From Anaerolineae bacterium (GTDB taxonomy: Bacteria > Chloroflexota > Anaerolineae > Epilineales > JAHCIE01), in assembly GCA_026129385.1 (NCBI GenBank), contig JAHCIE010000219.1, positions 1 to 5,819 of the forward strand: 5,819 nucleotides of DNA, read 5' to 3'. The translations under genes and the position numbers were made by a program. Positions 1 to 3,821 of the stretch are shown here, piece after piece. Every line of letters starts with the position of its first letter. Position 1 is the first letter of the stretch. The notes beneath the pieces were generated by a model. The model was not told where the DNA came from. It saw only the letters and a program-made list of their open reading frames with translations, and made no database searches.

Positions 1-416
1 ACGCCGCGCGGGCATTGGGCGCGGACGAGATCATCGATCGCACCACGTCGGACTTCAGCCGCGAGATCTGGCAGCGCACCCGGAAGCGCGGCGTCGACGT
101 TGTTCTGGAAAACACCGGCGCGGCGACGTGGAAGGGCAGCCTGCGGGCCGTGCGCAAGGGCGGCCGCATCGTCACCTACGGCGCGACGACAGGGCCGATG
201 GGGGAGACCGACATTCGTATCATCTTCTGGAAGCAGCCGTTCATCATCGGCTCGACGATGGGCAGCCAGGCGGAGTTTAACACCGTGATGCGGCTGGTCT
301 TCCAGGGACGGCTGAAGCCCGTCGTGGACCGCGTGTTGCCGCTGAAGGAGATTCAGGCGGGGCATCGGTTGCTCGAAGAGGGCCAGCAATTTGGAAAGAT
401 TGTCCTCAGCGTATGA
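1..416 (+). CDS. Zinc-type MDR alcohol dehydrogenase / quinone oxidoreductase, C-terminal part (5' end outside window)
   Basis: The gene is cut by the left edge. The first complete codon is at 3, the frame is open to the edge, and the last 137 residues are visible. They match the nucleotide-binding and C-terminal half of the MDR superfamily, which is usually about 340 aa long. ALGADEIID is the end of a Rossmann helix and strand. GVDVVLENTG and GGRIVTYGATTG are the typical central strands. FWKQPFIIGSTMGSQAEF, then LKPVVDRVLPL and a terminal FGKIVLSV, are very close to the zinc ADH-like subgroup. The TTG at 15 is an internal Leu codon, not a start. Such enzymes use NAD(P)H to oxidise alcohols or reduce carbonyls or enones; the substrate cannot be deduced. 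The zinc ligands would lie upstream of the window. The stop overlaps the next start (ATGA), so this looks like an upstream member of an operon with the next two genes. Confidence 0.9.
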   Translation, partial: AARALGADEIIDRTTSDFSREIWQRTRKRGVDVVLENTGAATWKGSLRAVRKGGRIVTYGATTGPMGETDIRIIFWKQPFIIGSTMGSQAEFNTVMRLVFQGRLKPVVDRVLPLKEIQAGHRLLEEGQQFGKIVLSV

Positions 417-970
417 ATCCGTCCTTGTTCCCGTGGGAGTTTTTCGTTCTCTTTTTGCTGCTCGGCGCTGTGCTACTGATTGTCTACTTCCTCAATCGCA
501 CGCGGGACTGGGCGCGCTGGACGCTCTACGGCGGCGTGGCCGGTCTTGTCCTCGGCGTGGGCCTGCTACTCGGCGGCATCGTCACGGGCGCAAGCTTCGA
601 CTTCGGGATGCAGCCTGTCCTAACCAGCCCGACCGCGCCGCCCGCCCTGCGCTCCCGCGTCTACACGACTGCGCCGCCCAACGATGTTGTGCGCGAGGTC
701 ATCATCGCCGCCGAGAGCCAACGCTCTTGGGGGCGTCGTTGGCAGGTCGTCAGCCAGCGCATGACGCCCATCAGCGGCGGCACGTTACAGATCGCCGTGC
801 CTGGCCCGCTGTGGAACGATGTGCTGGCCGTGGCCGTCCGCTCCGAGGAAGGGGGTGTGCAGGTGGATGCCCAGGGCCGTTCGCCGGTCGGCCCGCTGTC
901 CTTCGGTGGCGCGCGCCGCAGCGTCGCCCAGTTCCTGGCGGCGGTCGATGAGCGCATGGCCCAGCGCTGA
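413..970 (+). CDS. Two-helix membrane protein with DUF1499-like domain
   Basis: A 185-aa protein. Residues 7-27 and about 39-61 are strongly hydrophobic, giving two membrane helices joined by a short polar, Arg-rich loop (NRTRDWARW), so the N-terminus probably anchors the protein. The remaining part, from about residue 77, resembles DUF1499. It has a V-Y-T-T-A-P-P-N-D-V-V opening, a central strand with a PLWNDVLAVAV segment, and a G-V-Q-V-D-A-Q-G-R-S-P-V-G stretch. It ends in a helix with R-R-S-V-A-Q-F-L-A-A-V-D, which corresponds to the family's R-S-x-S-x-V-G...R-I-x-x-F-L-x-A end. The family has no firmly established function. The start ATG overlaps the upstream TGA by four bases, and no convincing Shine-Dalgarno sequence precedes it, which fits translational coupling. 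The 3' end overlaps the SDR gene by 23 bases. The membrane topology is clear; the DUF1499 assignment is from memory of the family pattern and only moderate. Confidence 0.8.
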   Translation: MNPSLFPWEFFVLFLLLGAVLLIVYFLNRTRDWARWTLYGGVAGLVLGVGLLLGGIVTGASFDFGMQPVLTSPTAPPALRSRVYTTAPPNDVVREVIIAAESQRSWGRRWQVVSQRMTPISGGTLQIAVPGPLWNDVLAVAVRSEEGGVQVDAQGRSPVGPLSFGGARRSVAQFLAAVDERMAQR

Positions 971-1721
971 CGCCCTGGCCGGCCGGGTCGCCCTGGTCAC
1001 CGGCGGCGCGCGCCGCCTCGGTGGGCACATCAGCCGCGGCCTGGCAGCGGCGGGCGCGGATGTCGCCGTTCACTACGCTGGGTCGGCCGACGATGCGGCG
1101 GCGGTTGTCGCTGCCAGCCAGGCCTTAGATCGCCGCGCCGTCGCCTTCCAGGCCGACCTGAACCACGTTGACCAGAGCCAGGCGCTGGTACACGCCGCGC
1201 TGGCCGAATTCGGCCGCCTCGATATCCTGGTCCACGCCGCCAGCCCGTTCCATGCTGCTCGCTTCGGCCACGTGACCGAGGCCGCCTGGGACGACACTGT
1301 GGACGTGACTCTCAAGGCGGCCTTCTTCATCGCCCAGGCCGCCGCGCCCGCCCTGACCGCGTCGCGGGGCAGCATCGTCTTCATCACCGACATCGCTGCC
1401 CGTGCCCCCTACCCCAGCTTTGTCCCCCACTCAGCGGCCAAGGCGGGGCTGGAGAACCTGACCCTCAGCCTCGCCCAGGCCCTCGCCCCGGCGGTGCGCG
1501 TCAATAGCGTCGCGCCCGGCATCATCCTGCCCCCTGACACGATGAGCGCGGAGCAGATAGAGCGACTCGTCCAGCGGACCCTGGTCGGCCACATTGGCGC
1601 CCCCGATGACGTGGTGCGGGCGGTGCTATTCTTGCTTACCAGCCCCTTCATCACCGGCCACAGCCTGGTCGTCGATGGGGGTGAGATGGCGCGGCGATTT
1701 GGGCCTGGGCCAGTCTTATGA
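948..1721 (+). CDS. Short-chain dehydrogenase/reductase, pteridine-reductase/FolM-like, with altered catalytic residues
   Basis: A 257-aa protein of normal classical SDR length. The frame is open further upstream (to 819), but only the ATG at 948 gives a normal SDR N-terminus, with the first strand GRVALVTGG at residues 12-20. The cofactor loop T-G-G-A-R-R-L-G (18-25) and following H-Y (42-43) suggest NADPH and resemble PTR1/FolM-type reductases. Asp70 is the adenine-contact Asp. The C-terminal half is also typical: R-V-N-S-V-A-P-G (184-191), G-A-P-D-D-V (217-222), T-G-H-S-L-V-V-D-G-G (236-245). The active site departs from the family. Asp148 and Lys165 are in the PTR1 positions, but the catalytic Tyr is His161 (codon 1428-1430), the tetrad Asn is Thr121, and the usual N-N-A motif is H96-A-A. 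It may therefore be a reductase with a modified mechanism or a non-catalytic homologue. The gene overlaps the DUF1499-like gene and appears co-transcribed with the upstream MDR oxidoreductase. The physiological substrate is unknown. Confidence 0.92.
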   Translation: MSAWPSADALAGRVALVTGGARRLGGHISRGLAAAGADVAVHYAGSADDAAAVVAASQALDRRAVAFQADLNHVDQSQALVHAALAEFGRLDILVHAASPFHAARFGHVTEAAWDDTVDVTLKAAFFIAQAAAPALTASRGSIVFITDIAARAPYPSFVPHSAAKAGLENLTLSLAQALAPAVRVNSVAPGIILPPDTMSAEQIERLVQRTLVGHIGAPDDVVRAVLFLLTSPFITGHSLVVDGGEMARRFGPGPVL

Positions 1722-1813
1722 TAGAATTGTCGGCATCGGACTGTAGCCTGTACTGGATGGACGACAAAACCCGCAATGAGATCATCCCCCGCGGAGAACC
1801 GCGATCCCTCTAA
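1718..1813 (+). other. Short ORF (31 aa) coupled to the SDR stop; doubtful gene
   Basis: An ATG at 1718 overlaps the SDR stop codon in an ATGA arrangement identical to the one at 413-416. It opens a 31-codon frame ending in TAA at 1811-1813. The peptide begins M-I-E-L-S-A-S-D and contains W-M-D-D-K-T-R-N-E-I-I. It overlaps the start of the next gene (1776) in a different frame. It could be a leader peptide that couples translation of the 182-aa protein, the true N-terminus of that protein separated from it by a sequence error, or chance. I recognise no homologue, and a frame this short carries little weight. Confidence 0.2.
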
Positions 1814-2324
1814 TCGAGACAAATTCGAGATCGAGCACGAACGACACTGTGACTTCCGTCTGGTGTACAACGTCCCCAGGGACGAGGTTGCCCTTATTCT
1901 TCAGCCTGCCCGCCGCCGTTCCGTGAGCCGTAGCCTGCCGTGCCCGCTGACCCTCGATTTCGACGAGGAGGGGCTGATGATCGGCGTTCAGCTCAGCGGA
2001 CCGCATCGGCCTGGCCGTCGCAGCCGCGAGCTAGACCTGGGTGAGGCGTTGCAGCCCTTCGCCAACTGCGACAATGTCACGATGGACAACCAGATGGGTT
2101 ACATCCATCTGCGCACCTGGGACCACTACGGTGACGACGAGGTGTCCTTCGTCATGGAAGTCGACGGTCACCTGGACCTGGGCAGCGATGGCGGCCTGCT
2201 GGCGGTGCGCCTGCCACGCTCCGCCCCCGACTACGAATTCGACCCCTTCGCGGCCTTCTGGGGCCTGACATGGCACGCCGAGGTCGATGGCGGCGCGAGC
2301 CTGAGCCAGTACGGGCTTTACTAG
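1776..2324 (+). CDS. Hypothetical protein with two DUF2283-like repeat units
   Basis: A 182-aa soluble, acidic protein with no signal peptide or membrane segment. I do not recognise it as a named gene. Residues 29-74 read like a DUF2283-type unit: a strand with L-V-Y-N-V-P-R-D-E-V-A-L-I-L, a variable stretch, then L-T-L-D-F-D-E-E-G-L-M-I-G-V-Q-L, comparable to the family's D-x-D-x-x-G-x-x-x-G-x-E-x ending. Residues about 100-147 repeat the pattern: V-T-M-D-N-Q-M-G-Y-I-H-L-R, then G-H-L-D-L-G-S-D-G-G-L-L-A-V-R-L. The duplication is visible; the family link is tentative. DUF2283 proteins have no established function. The ATG at 1776 is the only possible upstream start in this frame (the preceding in-frame stop is at 1722-1724), and no clear ribosome-binding site precedes it. 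An in-frame GTG at 1863 is a less likely alternative. The gene lies 54 bases after the SDR and is followed by a terminator, so it is probably the last gene of the operon. Confidence 0.75.
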   Translation: MRSSPAENRDPSNRDKFEIEHERHCDFRLVYNVPRDEVALILQPARRRSVSRSLPCPLTLDFDEEGLMIGVQLSGPHRPGRRSRELDLGEALQPFANCDNVTMDNQMGYIHLRTWDHYGDDEVSFVMEVDGHLDLGSDGGLLAVRLPRSAPDYEFDPFAAFWGLTWHAEVDGGASLSQYGLY

Positions 2325-2338
2325 CGAGACGCCTCGCT
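2323..2338 (+). promoter_or_regulatory. Small hairpin at the stop codon, possible attenuator element
   Basis: AGCGAG (2323-2328) and CTCGCT (2333-2338) form a perfect 6-bp stem with a 4-base loop. The left arm includes the last two bases of the TAG stop codon of the 182-aa protein. Part of its right side, CCTCGC at 2332-2337, can instead pair with GCGAGG at 2363-2368 and would then break the following terminator. The pairing is seen directly; any regulatory role is inference. Confidence 0.35.
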
Positions 2339-2348
2339 GAGCGCATGC

Positions 2349-2381
2349 CGCCCCCTCCTCCCGCGAGGGGGCGTTATCTTT
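2349..2381 (+). terminator. Rho-independent terminator
   Basis: CGCCCCCTC (2349-2357) and GAGGGGGCG (2365-2373) form a perfect 9-bp GC-rich stem with a 7-base loop, followed by the T-rich tract TTATCTTT (2374-2381). This is a classical intrinsic terminator for the plus-strand operon that ends at 2324. The minus strand has no T tract beyond the stem, so it acts in one direction. It stands only 14 bases before the MFS start codon. The MFS gene must therefore have a very short leader of its own or be expressed by controlled read-through. Confidence 0.85.
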
Positions 2382-2385
2382 GAGC

Positions 2386-2389
2386 GGAG
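2386..2389 (+). promoter_or_regulatory. Ribosome-binding site of the MFS gene
   Basis: GGAG lies six bases before the ATG at 2396, an ideal Shine-Dalgarno position. It is the clearest ribosome-binding site in the window and supports that start. It sits just after the terminator's T tract. Confidence 0.75.
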
Positions 2390-2395
2390 CCTGCT

Positions 2396-3733
2396 ATGAG
2401 CGCCACGACGATGAAGGCGGCGCGCTACCCAGCCCTACGCCACCGCAATTTCACCCTCATCTGGGCAGGGCTCATCGTGTCCAACATGGGCACGTGGATG
2501 CAGAACATCGCCCAGAGCTGGCTCATCTACAAGCTCACCGGCAATAACCCCCTGTTTCTCGGCTACTTGGGGCTGTCCTTCGCCCTGCCTATGACCTTCC
2601 TGACGCCTGTTGGCGGTATCTTCGTCGATCGCGTGGACCGGGTGCGCCTGCTGTACGTCACCCAGAGCGCGGCGGCCCTGTCGGCGGCCGTCATGGCTGG
2701 CCTGGCCTGGACAGAGCGACTGACGCCAGGCTGGATTCTGGCGGCGTCGTTCTTCCAGGCGCTGTGCCTCGCCTTCGACAATCCGGCGCGCCAGTCGCTG
2801 ATACCGGAACTCGTGCCGCGCGAGCATCTGCTCAACGCTCTGTCGCTGAACTCGGCGACCTACACGGGGGCCGCGCTCATCGGCCCCGCCCTCGGCGGCG
2901 CCATGTTGGGGCTGGTGGGTGCGAGCTGGCTGTACCTACTCAACGCGATCAGCTACCTGGCAGTCATCGGCGCGTTGGCCGCCATGCGTGACGTGCCGCC
3001 GTCGCCGCGCCGCACGGAACCCTGGCGAGAGGCCCTGCTAGGCGGCGTGCGCTTCATCCTGCGCCATCGGCTGATTCTGGTCATGCTGATGATGTCATCC
3101 CTGGCCGCCCTGTTCGCGCGTTCGTATCAGCAATTGCTACCCATCTTCGCCGACGATATCTGGCATACCAGCGCCAGTGGCTACGGCCAGTTGCTCTCGG
3201 CAGCCGGGCTGGGCGCGCTGGTCGGTGCGCTGGGCCTGTCCTCGGTACGCAACCTGCGCGCTCAGGGCCGCGTGATGGTCGTCAGCGGCATTGCCCTCTG
3301 CCTGGCCCTGGCCTTCTTCGCCCTCAGTCCGTGGTTCTGGCTTGGCCTGCTGCTGTTGATTGTCGTAGGCGTCTCGGCCACTGTATTCACGACGATGATC
3401 TCCACTACCATCCAGCTGCGCACGCCGAACGAGGTGCGTGGGCGGGTCATGAGCTTCTACGCCGCCACCCTCATTGGCCTGCCCTCCCTCGGCGCGCTGG
3501 CGGTCGCCGCCGTGGCGCGGGAGTTGGGGGCAGAGGTTCCTGGCGGTGTTGCCCGCATCGCCCTGGGGGCCTTGCGCGGCTTCGGCGTCGTTGCCGCGAC
3601 TGAGCGCCTGGGGCCGGTCGCGGGCGCGCCGCGCGCCATCGTGCTCGGTGCGCTGATCATCGGCGTCGTGGTGCTGCTGGCCGCCCCGGCTATCCTACGC
3701 ATCCGCGCGCCGGCCGGAACCGGCGGCGATTAG
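2396..3733 (+). CDS. Major facilitator superfamily exporter, DHA3/MFS_3 (EntS-like) type
   Basis: A complete 445-aa integral membrane transporter. The opening Y-P-A-L-R-H-R-N-F-T-L-I-W-A-G (11-25) is the standard start of MFS_3 proteins. Motif A, G-G-I-F-V-D-R-V-D-R-V-R, falls at 73-84 in the loop between helices 2 and 3. N-P-A-R-Q-S-L-I-P-E-L-V (129-140) and L-N-A-L-S-L-N-S (146-153) are hallmark segments of the family, followed by the G-P-A-L-G-G helix (163-168). The second half repeats the motif as P-N-E-V-R-G-R-V-M-S (344-353). About twelve hydrophobic segments can be placed. By family it would be a proton-driven exporter of a small hydrophobic compound, drug or siderophore; the substrate cannot be read from the sequence. 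Residues about 373-420 are longer than the usual tail and contain two similar stretches (see findings). The gene is isolated by terminators on both sides and converges on the CAP-domain gene. Confidence 0.95.
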   Translation: MSATTMKAARYPALRHRNFTLIWAGLIVSNMGTWMQNIAQSWLIYKLTGNNPLFLGYLGLSFALPMTFLTPVGGIFVDRVDRVRLLYVTQSAAALSAAVMAGLAWTERLTPGWILAASFFQALCLAFDNPARQSLIPELVPREHLLNALSLNSATYTGAALIGPALGGAMLGLVGASWLYLLNAISYLAVIGALAAMRDVPPSPRRTEPWREALLGGVRFILRHRLILVMLMMSSLAALFARSYQQLLPIFADDIWHTSASGYGQLLSAAGLGALVGALGLSSVRNLRAQGRVMVVSGIALCLALAFFALSPWFWLGLLLLIVVGVSATVFTTMISTTIQLRTPNEVRGRVMSFYAATLIGLPSLGALAVAAVARELGAEVPGGVARIALGALRGFGVVAATERLGPVAGAPRAIVLGALIIGVVVLLAAPAILRIRAPAGTGGD

Positions 3734-3756
3734 CCCCTGCCTGGCCTCAACAGACT

Positions 3757-3793
3757 CACGCGGCCCACGGTAGCGCTTACCGTGGGCCGCGTG
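3757..3793. terminator. Perfect 16-bp inverted repeat, probable bidirectional terminator
   Basis: CACGCGGCCCACGGTA (3757-3772) and TACCGTGGGCCGCGTG (3778-3793) are exact reverse complements around a 5-base loop. The hairpin lies almost centred between two converging stop codons: 23 bases after the MFS stop and 28 bases after the CAP-gene stop. Neither side has a strong T tract; the minus-strand exit (AGTCTGTTG) is slightly T-rich. A strong GC hairpin between convergent genes fits a bidirectional terminator or 3' mRNA-stabilising structure. Confidence 0.75.
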
Positions 3794-3821
3794 GCGGGTC
3801 ATGGTCGTCGCGCGGTGCGCG

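Noticed and set aside
819..947. Upstream extension of the SDR reading frame to 819
   Set aside because: The extra 43 residues are Arg/Ser/Trp-rich and lie entirely within the DUF1499-like gene in a shifted frame; the ATG at 948 gives a standard SDR N-terminus.
391..951. Plus-strand ORF of 186 codons overlapping the membrane protein
   Set aside because: Arg/Ala/Cys-rich shadow frame with no recognisable motif; the 413-970 frame has clear membrane helices and a domain pattern.
1699..1760. Promoter before the 182-aa gene (TATGAT at 1717-1722, or TTGTCG at 1727-1732 with TACTGG at 1751-1756)
   Set aside because: The first box has no -35 at proper spacing and the second pair matches the consensus poorly; not enough to call a promoter.
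1409..1870. Minus-strand ORF of 153 codons across the SDR end
   Set aside because: It is antisense to well-conserved SDR motifs and has no recognisable features.
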